Of a stretch of 64,000 bases of DNA, positions 1 to 12,343 are shown piece after piece. The notes beneath the pieces were generated by a model, which was not told the origin of the DNA, did no database searches, and saw only the letters and a program-made list of their open reading frames with translations. Within the stretch, counting starts at the first letter, position 1. Every line of letters starts with the position of its first letter. The position numbers and the translations under genes are program-made. The stretch lies in contig OU744723.1 of NCBI GenBank assembly GCA_916613615.1, positions 26,000,710 to 26,064,709 on the forward strand, in the 5' to 3' direction. Origin of the DNA: Steromphala cineraria. Its lineage: Eukaryota; Mollusca; Gastropoda; Trochida; Trochidae.

Positions 1-175
1 AAATGGTGTTTCTCAAAACTGAAGATATTCCGGAAATAACAAGCCAAGAAGACATTTTACATATGAAAACATTGCTCTGACTAAGTTTTAAGAAACAGAA
101 AGTAACTTAACTCACTTTGTGACCATGTTGATCGCTAACCCTTTTTAACCCTAACCCTGTCCACTAATGTGACAA
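1..175 (+). repeat. Representative satellite monomer
   Basis: This is the first complete unit in arbitrary phase, starting at AAATGGTG; the next starts at 176 and the next at 351. It holds an A/T-tract-rich half (about 1-110) and a half with GACCATGTTGATCGC followed by the telomere-like C-rich tract (about 119-160). This copy has the shorter CCTTTTTAACCC version of the tract, one base shorter than the common CCTTATTTAACCC version. Confidence 0.9.
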
Positions 176-1275
176 AAATGGTGTTTCTTAAAACTGAAGA
201 TACTCATGGAGTAACAGGCCAAAAAGACTTTTTACATATCGAAACATTGCTCTGACAAAGTTTTAAGAAACAAAAAGCAACTTAACTCACTTTCTGACCA
301 TGTTGATCGCAAAACCTTATTTAACCATAACCCTATCCACTAATGTGACAAAATTGGTGTTTCTTAAAACTGAAGATATTCCCGAAATAACAGGCCAAGA
401 TGACTTTTTACATATCGAAATATTGCTCTGATCAACATTTCAGACATAAAAAGCAAGTTAACTCACTTTGTGACAATGTTGATCGCTAACCCTTATTTAA
501 CCCTACCCTATCCACTAATGTGACAAAAATGGTGTTTCTCAAAAAATTGAAGATATTCCGGAAATAACAGGCCAAGATGACTTTTTACATATCGAAATAT
601 GCTCTGACCAAGATTTCAGAAACAAAAAGCAACTTAACTCACTTTATGACCATGTTGATCGCTAACCCTTATTTAACCCTAACCCTATCCACTAATGTGA
701 CAAAAATGGTGTTTCTTTAAACTGAAGATATTCCGAAAATAACAAGCCTAGAAGACATTTTACATATCGAAACATTGCTCTGACAACGTTTTAAGAAACA
801 AAAAGCAACTTAACTCACTTTGTGACCACGTTGATCGTTAACCCTTATTTAACCCTAACCCTATCCACTAATGTGACAAAAATGGTGTTTCTTAAAACTA
901 AAGATATTCCCGAAATAACAGGCCAATATGACTTTTTACATATCGAAATATCGCTGACCAAAATTTCAGACACAAAAAGCAAGTTAACTCACTTTGTGAC
1001 AATGTTGATCGCTTACCCTTATTTAACCCTAACCCTATCCACTAATGTGACAAAAATGGTGTTTCTCAAAATTGAAGATATTCCGGAAATAACAGGCCAA
1101 GATGACTTTTTACATATCAAAATATTGCTCTGACCAAGATTTCAGAAACAAAAAGCAAGTTAACTCACTTTATGACCATGTTGATCGCTAACCCTTATTT
1201 AACCCTAGCCCTATCCACTAATTTGACAAAAATGGTGTTTCTCAAAACTGAAGATATTCCGGAAATAACAAGCCA
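97..1275 (+). repeat. Multi-monomer duplication, copy 1 (2460-bp offset)
   Basis: The segment matches 2557-3735 with only scattered substitutions. It includes shared private variants such as CCCTGTCCACTAATG (157 and 2617), ACTCATGGAGTAAC (202 and 2662) and AACAAGCCTAGAAG. The offset is exactly 2460 bp, or 14 monomers. The match breaks down near 1275/3735. Confidence 0.8.
673..687 (+). repeat. Telomere-like motif inside the monomer (representative)
   Basis: TTAACCCTAACCCTA contains two complete CCCTAA-type hexamers, the C-strand of TTAGGG telomere repeats. A third degenerate hexamer (AACCCTTATTT) lies just upstream. The same tract recurs at this place in nearly every monomer across the array, always on the same strand. 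A minority have variants such as AACCATAACCC, AACCCTACCC or AACTCTATCC. Confidence 0.9.
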
Positions 1276-2556
1276 AGAAGACATTTTACATATCGAAACA
1301 TTGCTCTGACAAAGTTTTAAGAAACTAAAAGCAAGTTAACTCACTTTATGACCATGTTGATCGCTAACCCTTATTTAACCCTAAATCTATCCACTAATGT
1401 GATAAAAATGGTGTTTCCTTAAACTAAAGATATTCCCGAAATAACAGGCCAGGAAGACTTTTTACATATCGAAACATTGCTCTGACATAGTTTTAAGAAA
1501 CAAAAAGCAACTTTACTCAGTTTCTGACCATGTTGATCGCTAACCCTTATTTAACCCTAACCCTATCCATTAACGTAATAAAAATGGTGTTTCTTAAAAC
1601 TGAAGATATTCCGAAAATAACAGGCCAAGAAGACTTTTTACATATCGAAACATTGATCTGACAAAGTTTTAAGAAACAGAAAGCAACTTAACTCACTTTG
1701 TGACCATGTTGATCGCTAACCCTTTTTAACCCTAACCCTATCCACTAATGTGACAAAAATGGTGTTTCTTAAAACTGAAGATACTCATGGAGTAACAGAC
1801 CAAAAATACTTTTTACATATCGAAACATTGCTCTGACAAAGTTTTAAGAAACAAAAAGCAACTTAACTCACTTTCTGACCATGTTGATCGCAAAACCTTA
1901 TTTAACCCTAACCCTATCCACTAATGTGACAAAAATGGTGTTTCTTAAAACTGAAGATATTCCGGAAATAACAGGCCAAGATGACTTTTTACATATCGAA
2001 ATATTGCTCTGACCAAAATTTCAAAAACAAAAAGCAAGTTAACACACTTTGTGACCATGTTGATCGCTAACCCTTATTTAACCCTAACCATATATTCTAA
2101 TGTGATAAAAATAGTGTTTCTCAAAACTGAAGATATTCCGGAAATAACAGGCCAAGATGACTTTTTACATATCGAAACATTGCTCTGACATAGTTTTAAG
2201 AAACAAAAAGCAACTTTACTCAGTTTCTGACCATGTTGATCGCTAACCCTTATTTAACCCTAACCCTATCCACTAATGTGACAAAAATGGTGTTTCTCAA
2301 AACTGAAGATATTCCGGAAATAACAAGCCAAGAAGACATTTTACATATCAAAACATTGATCTGACAAAGTTTTAAGAAACAAAAAGCAACTTAACTCACT
2401 TTGTGACCATGTTGATCGTTAACCCTTATTTAACCCTAACCCTATCCACTAACGTGATAAAAACGGTGTTTCTTAAAACTGAAGATATTCCGAAAATAAC
2501 AGGCCAAGAAGACTTTTTACATATCGAAACATTGATCTGACAAAGTTTTAAGAAAC

Positions 2557-3735
2557 AGAAAGTAACTTAACTCACTTTGTGACCATGTTGATCGCTAACC
2601 CTTTTTAACCCTAACCCTGTCCACTAATGTGACAAAAATGGTGTTTCTTAAAACTGAAGATACTCATGGAGTAACAGGCCAAAAAGACTTTTTACATATC
2701 GAAACATTGCTCTGACAAAGTTTTAAGAAACAAAAAGCAACTTAACTCACTTTGTGACCATGTTGATCGCAAAACCTTATTTAACCATAACCCTATCCAC
2801 TAATGTGACAAAATTGGTGTTTCTTAAAACTGAATTTATTCCCGAAATAACAGGCCAAGATGACTTTTTACATATCGAAATATTGCTCTGATCAACATTT
2901 CAGACACAAAAAGCAAGTTAACTCACTTTGTGACAATGTTGATCGCTAACCCTTATTTAACCCTACCCTATCCACTAATGTGACAAAAATGGTGTTTCTC
3001 AAAAAATTGAAGATATTCCGGAAATAACAGGCCAAGATGACTTTTTACATATCGAAATATGCTCTGACCAAGATTTCAGAAACAAAAAGCAACTTAACTC
3101 ACTTTATGACCATGTTGATCGCTAACCCTTATTTAACCCTAACCCTATCCACTAATGTGACAAAAATGGTGTTTCTTAAAACTGAAGATATTCCGAAAAT
3201 AACAAGCCTAGAAGACATTTTACATATCGAAACATTGCTCTGACAACGTTTTAAGAAACAAAAAGCAACTTAACTCACTTTGTGACCACGTTGATCGTTA
3301 ACCCTTATTTAACCCTAACCCTATCCACTAATGTGACAAAAATGGTGTTTCTTGAAACTAAAGATATTACCGAAATAACAGGCCAATATGACTTTTTACA
3401 TATCGAAATATCGCTGACCAAAATTTCAGACACAAAAAGCAAGTTAACTCACTTTGTGACAATGTTGATCGCTTACCCTTATTTAACCCTAACCCTATCC
3501 ACTAATGTGACAAAAATGGTGTTTCTCAAAGTTGAAGATATTCCGGAAATAACAGGCCAAGATGACTTTTTACATATCAAAATATTGCTCTGACCAAGAT
3601 TTCAGAAACAAAAAGCAAGTTAACTCACTTTATGACCATGTTGATCGCTAACCCTTATTTAACCCTAACCCTATCCACTAATGTGACAAAAATGGTGTTT
3701 CTCAAAACTGAAGATATTCCGGAAATAACAAGCCA
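2557..3735 (+). repeat. Multi-monomer duplication, copy 2 (2460-bp offset)
   Basis: This is the partner of the segment at 97-1275. Part of the same haplotype recurs about 5094 bp further on, near 7640-8330. Multi-monomer blocks, not single units, have therefore been the unit of amplification. Confidence 0.8.
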
Positions 3736-6700
3736 AGATGTCTTTTTACATATCGAAATATTGCTCTGACCAAAATTTCAAAAACAAAAAGCAAGTTAAC
3801 ACACTTTGTGACCATGTTGATCGCTAACCCTTATTTAACCCTAACCATATATTCTAATGTGATAAAAATAGTGTTTCTCAAAACTGAAGATATTCCGGAA
3901 ATAACAGGCCAAGATGACTTTTTACATATCGAAACATTGCTCTGACATAGTTTTAAGAAACAAAAAGCAACTTTACTCAGTTTCTGACCATGTTGATCGC
4001 TAACCCTTATTTAACCCTAACCCTATCCACTAACGTGATAAAAATGGTGTTTCCCAAAACTGAAGATATTCCGAAAATAACAGGCAAAGAAGACTTTTTA
4101 CATATCGAAACATTGCTCTGACTAAGTTTTAAGAAACAAAAAGCAAGTTAACTCACTTTATGACCATGTTGATCGCTAACCCTTATTTAACCCTAACTCT
4201 ATCCACTAATGTGATAAAAATGATGTTTCCTAAAACTAAAGATATTCCCGAAAAAACAGGCCAGGAAGACTTTTTACATATCGAAACATTGCTCTGACAT
4301 AGTTTTAAGAAACAAAAAGCAACTTTACTAAGTTTCTGACCATGTTGATCGCTAACCCTTATTTAACCCTAACCCTATCCATTAACGTGATAAAAATGGT
4401 GTTTCTTTAAACTGAAGATATTCCGAAAATAACAGGCCAGGAAGACTTTTTACATATCGAAACATTGATCTGACAAAGTTTTAAGAAACAAAACGCAACT
4501 TAACTCACTTTGTGACCATGTTGATCGCAAAACCTTATTTAACCATAACCCTATCCACTAATGTGACAAAATTGGTGTTTCTTAAAACTGAAGATATTCC
4601 CGAAATAACAGGCCAAGATGACTTTTTACATATCGAAATATTGCTCTGATCAACATTTCAGACACAAAAAGCAAGTTAACTCACTTTGTGACAATGTTGA
4701 TCGCTAACCCTTATTTAACCCTAACCCTATCCACTAATGTGACAAAAATGGTGTTTCTTAAAACTAAAGATATTCCCGAAATAACAGGCCAATATGACTT
4801 TTTACATATCGAAATATCGCTGACCAAAATTTCAGACACAAAATGCAAGTTAACTCACTTTGTGACAATGTTGATCGCTTACCCTTATTTAACCCTAACC
4901 CTATCCACTAATGTGACAAAAATGGTGTTTCTCAAAATTGAAGATATTCCGGAAATAACAGGCCAAGATGACTTTTTACATATCAAAATATTGCTCTGAC
5001 AAAGTTTTAAGAAACTAAAAGCAAGTTAACTCACTTTATGACCATGTTGATCGCTAACCCTTATTTAACCCTAAATCTATCCACTAATGTGATAAAAATG
5101 GTGTTTCTCAAAACTGAAGATATTCCGGAAATAACAAGCCAAGAAGACATTTTACATATCGAAACATTGCTCTGACAAAGTTTTAAGAAACTAAAAGCAA
5201 GTTAACTCACTTTATGACCATGTTGATCGCTAACCCTTATTTAACCCTAAATCTATCCACTAATGTGATAAAAATGGTGTTTCCTAAAACTAAAGATATT
5301 CCCGAAATAACAGGCCAGGAAGACTTTTTACATATCGAAACATTGCTCTGACATAGTTTTAAGAAACAAAAAGCAACTTTACTCAGTTTCTGACCATGTT
5401 GATCGCTAACCCTTATTTAACCCTAACCCTATCCATTAACGTAATAAAAATGGTGTTTCTTAAAACTGAAGATATTCCGAAAATAACAGGCCAAGAAGAC
5501 TTTTTACATATCGAAACATTGATCTGACAAAGTTTTAAGAAACAGAAAGCAACTTAACTCACTTTGTGACCATGTTGATCGCTAACCCTTTTTAACCCTA
5601 ACCCTATCCACTAATGTGACAAAAATGGTGTTTCTTAAAACTGAAGATACTCATGGAGAAACAGACCAAAAAGACTTTTTACATATCGAAACATTGCTCT
5701 GACAAAGTTTTAAGAAACAAAAAGCAACTTAACTCACTTTCTGACCATGTTGATCGCAAAACCTTATTTAACCCTAACCCTATCCACTAATGTGACAAAA
5801 ATGGTGTTTCTTAAAACTGAAGATATTCCGGAAATAACAGGCCAAGATGACTTTTTACATATCGAAATATTGCTCTGACCAAAATTTCAAAAACAAAAAG
5901 CAAGTTAACACACTTTGTGACCATGTTGATCGCTAACCCTTATTTAACCCTAACCATATATTCTAATGTGATAAAAATGGTGTTTCTCAAAACTGAAGAT
6001 ATTCCGGAAATAACAGGCCAAGATGACTTTTTACAAATCGAAACATTGCTCTGACATAGTTTTAAGAAACAAAAAGCAACTTTACTCAGTTTCTGACCAT
6101 GTTGATCGCTAACCCTTATTTAACCCTAACCCTATCCACTAACGTAATAAAAATGGTGTTTCCCAAAACTGAAGATATTCCGAAAATAACAGGCAAAGAA
6201 GACTTTTTACATATCGAAACATTGCTCTGACTAAGTTTTAAGAAACAAAAAGCAAGTTAACTCACTTTATGACCATGTTGATCGCTAACCCTTATTTAAC
6301 CCTAACTCTGTCCACTAATGTGATAAAAATGGTGTTTCCTAAAACTAAAGATATTCCCGAAAAAACAGGCCAGGAAGACTTTTTACATATCGAAACATTG
6401 CTCTGACATAGTTTTAAGAAACAAAAAGCAACTTTACTAAGTTTCTGACCATGTTGATCGCTAACCCTTATTTAACCCTAACCCTATCCATTAACGTGAT
6501 AAAAATGGTGTTTCTTTAAACTGAAGATATTCTGAAAATAACAGGCCAAGAAGACTTTTTACATATCGAAACATTGATCTGACAAAGTTTTAAGAAACAG
6601 AAATTAACTTAATTCACTTTGTGACCATGTTGATCGCTAACCCTTTTTAACCCTAACCCTATCCACTAATGTGACAAAAATGGTGTTTCTTAAAACTGAA

Positions 6701-8299
6701 GATACTCATGGATTAACAGACCAAAAAGACTTTTTACATATCGAAACATTGCTCTGACAAAGTTTTAAGAAACAAAAAGCAACTTAACTCACTTTCTGAC
6801 CATGTTAATCGCAAAACCTTATTTAACCATAACCCTATCCACTAATGTGACAAAATTGGTGTTTCATAAAACTGAAGATATTCCCGAAATAACAGGCCAA
6901 GATGACTTTTTACATATCGAAATATTGCTGACCAAAATTTAAGACACAAAAAGCAAGTTAACTCACTTTGTGACAATGTTGATCGCTAACCCTTATTTAA
7001 CCCTACTCTATCCACTAATGTGACAAAAATGGTGTTTCTCAAAATTGAAGATATTCCGGAAATAACAGGCCAAGATGACTTTTTACATATCAAAATATTG
7101 CTCTGACCAAGATTTCAGAAACAAAAAGCAAGTTAACTCACTTTATGACCATGTTGATCGCTAACCCTTATTTAACCCTAACCCTATCCACTAATGTGAC
7201 AAAAATGGTGTTTCTCAAAACTGAAGATATTCCGGAAATAACAAGCCAAGAAGACATTTTACATATCGAAACATTGCTCTGACAAAGTTTTAAGAAACTA
7301 AAAGCAAGTTAACTTACTTTATGACCATGTTGATCGCTAACCCTTATTTAACCCTAACTCTATCCAATTATGTGATAAAAATGGTGTTTCCTAAAACTAA
7401 AGATATTCCCGAAATAACAGGCCAGGAAGACTTTTTACATATCGAAACATTGCTCTGACATAGTTTTAAGAAACAAAAAGCAACTTTACTCAGTTTCTGA
7501 CCATGTTGATCGCTAACCCTTATTTAACCCTAACCCTATCCATTAACGTAATAAAAATGGTGTTTCTTAAAACTGAAGATATTCCGAAAATAACAGGCCA
7601 AGAAGACTTTTTACATATCGAAACATTGATCTGACAAAGTTTTAGAAACAGAAAGCAACTTAACACACTTTGTGACCATGTTGATCGCTAACCCCTTTTT
7701 AACCCTAACCCTATCCACTAATGTGACAAAAATGGTGTTTCTTAAAACTGAAGATACTCATGGAGTAACAGACCAAAAAGACTTTTTACATATCGAAACA
7801 TTGCTCTGACAAAGTTTTAAGAAACAAAAAGCAACTTAACTCACTTTCTGACCATGTTGATCGCAAAACCTTATTTAACCATAACCCTATCCACTAATGT
7901 GACAAAATTGGTGTTTCTTAAAACTGAAGATATTCCCGAAATAACAGGCCAAGATGACTTTTTACATATCGAAATATTGCTCTGATCAACATTTCAGACA
8001 CAAAAAGCAAGTTAACTCACTTTGTGACAATGTTGATCGCTAACCCTTATTTAACCCTACCCTATCCACTAATGTGACAAAAATGGTGTTTCTCAAAAAA
8101 TTGAAGATATTCCGGAAATAACAGGCCAAGATGACTTTTTACATATCGAAATATGCTCTGACCAAGATTTCAGAAACAAAAAGCAACTTAACTCACTTTA
8201 TGACCATGTTGATCGCTAACCCTTATTTAACCCTAACCCTATCCACTAATGTGACAAAAATGGTGTTTCTTAAAACTGAAGATATTCCGAAAATAACAA

Positions 8300-8812
8300 G
8301 CCTAGAAGACATTTTACATATCGAAACATTGCTCTGACATAGTTTTAAGAAACAAAAAGCAACTTTACTCAGTTTCTGACCATGTTGATCGCTAACCCTT
8401 ATTTAACCCTAACCCTATCGATTAACGTAATAAAAATGGTGTTTCTTAAAACTGAAGATATTCCGAAAATAACAGGCCAAGAAGACTTTGTACATATCGA
8501 AACATTGATCTGACAAAGTTTTAAGAAACAGAAAGCAACTTAACTCACTTTGTGACCATGTTGATCGCTAACCCTTTTTAACCCTAACCCTATTCACTAA
8601 TGTGACAAAAATGGTGTTTCTTAAAACTGAAGATACTCATGGAGTAACAGACCAAAAAAACTTTTTACATATCGAAACATTGCTCTGACAAAGTTTTAAG
8701 AAACAAAAAGCAACTTAACTCACTTTCTGACCATGTTGATCGCAAAACCTTATTTAACCCTAACCCTATCCACTAATGTGACAAAAATGGTGTTTTTTAA
8801 AACTGAAGATAT
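8300..8812 (+). repeat. 877-bp-offset duplication (five monomers), copy 1
   Basis: Private markers are shared with 9177-9689 at an offset of 877 bp. They are CTATCGATTAACG (8415 and 9292), GACTTTGTACATATC, CCTATTCACTAATG and the homopolymer variant GTGTTTTTTAAAAC. The repeat is a direct five-monomer tandem unit. Confidence 0.75.
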
Positions 8813-9176
8813 TCCCGAAATAACAGGCCAATATGACTTTTTACATATCGAAATATCGCTGACCAAAATTTCAGACACAAAAAGCAAGTTAACTCACTTT
8901 GTGACAATGTTGATCGCTAACCCTTATTTAACCCTAACCCTATCCACTAATGTGACAAAAATGGTGTTTCTCAAAATTGAAGATATTCCGGAAATAACAG
9001 GCCAAGATGACTTTTTACATATCAAAATATTGCTCTGACCAAGATTTCAGAACCTAAAAGCAAGTTAACTCACTTTATGACCATGTTGATCGCTAACCCT
9101 TATTTAACCCTAACTCTATCCACTAATGTGATAAAAATGGTGTTTCCTAAAACTAAAGATATTCCGGAAATAACAA

Positions 9177-9689
9177 GCCAAGAAGACATTTTACATATCG
9201 AAACATTGCTCTGACATAGTTTTAAGAAACAAAAAGCAACTTTACTCAGTTTCTGACCATGTTGATCGCTAACCCTTATTTAACCCTAACCCTATCGATT
9301 AACGTAATAAAAATGGTGTTTCTTAAAACTGAAGATATTCCGAAAATAACAGGCCAAGAAGACTTTGTACATATCGAAACATTGATCTGACAAAGTTTTA
9401 AGAAACAGAAAGCAACTTAACTCACTTTGTGACCATGTTGATCGCTAACCCTTTTTAACCCTAACCCTATTCACTAATGTGACAAAAATGGTGTTTCTTA
9501 AAACTGAAGATACTCATGGAGTAACAGACCAAAAAAACTTTTTACATATCGAAACATTGCTCTGACAAAGTTTTAAGAAACAAAAAGCAACTTAACTCAC
9601 TTTCTGACCATGTTGATCGCAAAACCTTATTTAACCCTAACCCTATCCACTAATGTGACAAAAATGGTGTTTTTTAAAACTGAAGATAT
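9177..9689 (+). repeat. 877-bp-offset duplication (five monomers), copy 2
   Basis: This is the second copy of the five-monomer block and carries the same private markers as 8300-8812. The two copies diverge after about 9689, at CCCGAAAT versus CCGGAAAT and CAATATG versus CAAGATG. Confidence 0.75.
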
Positions 9690-10235
9690 TCCGGAAATAA
9701 CAGGCCAAGATGACTTTTTACATATCGAAATATTGCTGACCAAAATTTCAGACACAAAAACCAAGTTAACTCACTTTGTGACAATGTTGATCGCTAACCC
9801 TTATTTAACCCTAACCCTATCCACTAATGTGACAAAAATGGTGTTTCTCAAAAAATTGAAGATATTCCGGAAATAACAGGCCAAGATGACTTTTTACATA
9901 TCGAAATATGCTCTGACCAAGATTTCAGAAACAAAAAGCAACTTAACTCACTTTATGACCATGTTGATCGCTAACCCTTATTTAACCCTAACCCTATCCA
10001 CTAATGTGACAAAAATGGTGTTTCTTAAAACTGAAGATATTCCGAATACAAACCTAGAAGACATTTTACATATCGAAACATTGATCTGACAACGTTTTAA
10101 GAAACAAAAAGGAACTTAACTCACTTTGTGACCATGTTGATCGTTAACCCTTATTTAACCCTAACCCTATCCACTAATGTGACAAAAATGGTGTTTCTCA
10201 AAATTGAAGATATTCCGGAAATAACAGGCCAAGAT

Positions 10236-12343
10236 GACTTTTTACATATCAAAATATTGCTCTGACCAAGATTTCAGAAACAAAAAGCAAGTTAACTCAC
10301 TTTATGACCATGTTGATCGCTAACCCTTATTTAACCCTAACCCTATCCACTAATGTGACAAAAATGGTGTTTCTCAAAACTGAAGATATTCCGGAAATAA
10401 CAAGCCAAGAAGACATTTTACATATCGAAACATTGCTCTGACAAAGTTTTAAGAAACTAAAAGCAAGTTAACTCACTTTATGACCATGTTGATCGCTAAC
10501 CCTTTTTTAACCCTAACTCTATCCACTAATGTGATAAAAATGGTGTTTCCTAAAACTAAAGATATTCCCGAAATAACAGGCCAGGAAGACTTTTTACATA
10601 TCGAAACATTGCTCTGACATAGTTTTAAGAAACAAAAAGCAACTTTACTCAGTTTCTGACCATGTTGATCGCTAACCCTTATTTAACCCTAACCCTATCC
10701 ATTAACGTAATACAAATGGTGTTTCTTAAAGCTGAAGATATTCCGAAAATAACAGGCCAAGAAGACTTTTTACATATCGAAACATTGATCTGACAAGTTT
10801 TAAGAAACAGAAAGCAACTTAACTCACTTTGTGACCATGTTGATCGCTAACCCTTTTTAACCCTAACCCTATCCACTAATGTGACAAAAATGGTGTTTCT
10901 TAAAACTGAAGATACTCATGGAGTAACAGACCAAAAAGACTTTTTACATATCAAAATATTGCTCTGACCAAGATTTCAGAAACAAAAAGCAAGTTAACTC
11001 ACTTTATGACCATGTTGATCGCTAACCCTTATTTAACCCTAACCCTATCCACTAATGTGACAAAAATGGTGTTTCTCAAAACTGAAGATATTCCGGAAAT
11101 AACAAGCCAAGAAGACATTTTACATATCGAAACATTGCTCTGACAAAGTTTTAAGAAACTAAAAGCAAGTTAACTCACTTTATGACCATGTTGATCGCTA
11201 ACCCTTTTTTAACCCTAACTCTATCCACTAATGTGATAAAAATGGTGTTTCCTAAAACTAAAGATATTCCCGAAATCACAGGCCAGGAAGACTTTTTACA
11301 TATCGAAACATTGCTCTGACATAGTTTTAAGAAACAAAAAGCAACTTTACTCAGTTTCTGACCATGTTGATCGCTAACCCTTATTTAACCCTAACCCTAT
11401 CCATTAACGTAATAAAAATGGTGTTTCTTAAAGCTGAAGATATTCCGAAAATAACAGGCCAAGAAGACTTTTTACATATCGAAACATTGATCTGACAAAG
11501 TTTTAAGAAACAGAAAGCAACTTAACTCACTTTGTGACCATGTTGATCGCTAACCCTTTTTAACCCTAACCCTATCCACTAATGTGACAAAAATGGTGTT
11601 TCTTAAAACTGAAGATACTCATGGAGTAACAGACCAAAAAGACTTTTTACATATCAAAATATTGCTCTGACTAAGAATTCAGAAACAGAAAGCAAGTTAA
11701 CTCACTTTATGACCATGTTGATCGCTAACCCTTATTTAACCCTAACCCTATCCACTAATGTGACAAAAATGGTGTTTCTCAAAACTGAAGATATTCCGGA
11801 AATAACAAGCCAAGAAGACATTTTACATATCGAAACATTGCTCTGACAAAGTTTTAAGAAACTAAAAGCAAGTTAACTCACTTTATGACCATGTTGATCG
11901 CTAACCCTTTTTTAACCCTAACTCTATCCACTAATGTGATAAAAATGGTGTTTCCTAAAACTAAAGATATTCCCGAAATAACAGGCCAGGAAGACTTTTT
12001 ACATATCGAAACATTGCTCTGACATAGTTTTAAGAAACAAAAAGCAACTTTACTCAGTTTCTGACCATGTTGATCGCTAACCCTTATTTAACCCTAACCC
12101 TATCCATTAACGTAATAAAAATGGTGTTTCTTAAAGCTGAAGATATTCCGAAAATAACAGGCCAAGAAGACTTTTTACATATCGAAACATTGATCTGACA
12201 AAGTTTTAAGAAACAGAAAGCAACTTAACTCACTTTGTGACCATGTTGATCGCTAACCCTTTTTAACCCTAACCCTATCCACTAATGTGACAAAAATGGT
12301 GTTTCTTAAAACTGAAGATACTCATGGAGTAACAGACCAAAAA
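10236..12343 (+). repeat. Three tandem copies of a four-monomer higher-order repeat (702-703 bp)
   Basis: The units lie at 10236-10937, 10938-11640 and 11641-12343. Each runs from GACTTTTTACATATCAAAAT through AACCCTTTTTTAACC and TTAAAGCTGAAG to ACTCATGGAGTAACAG. The GCTGAAG marker sits at 10731, 11433 and 12136. The copies differ by a few substitutions and single-base indels, so the amplification was recent and local. Confidence 0.85.
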
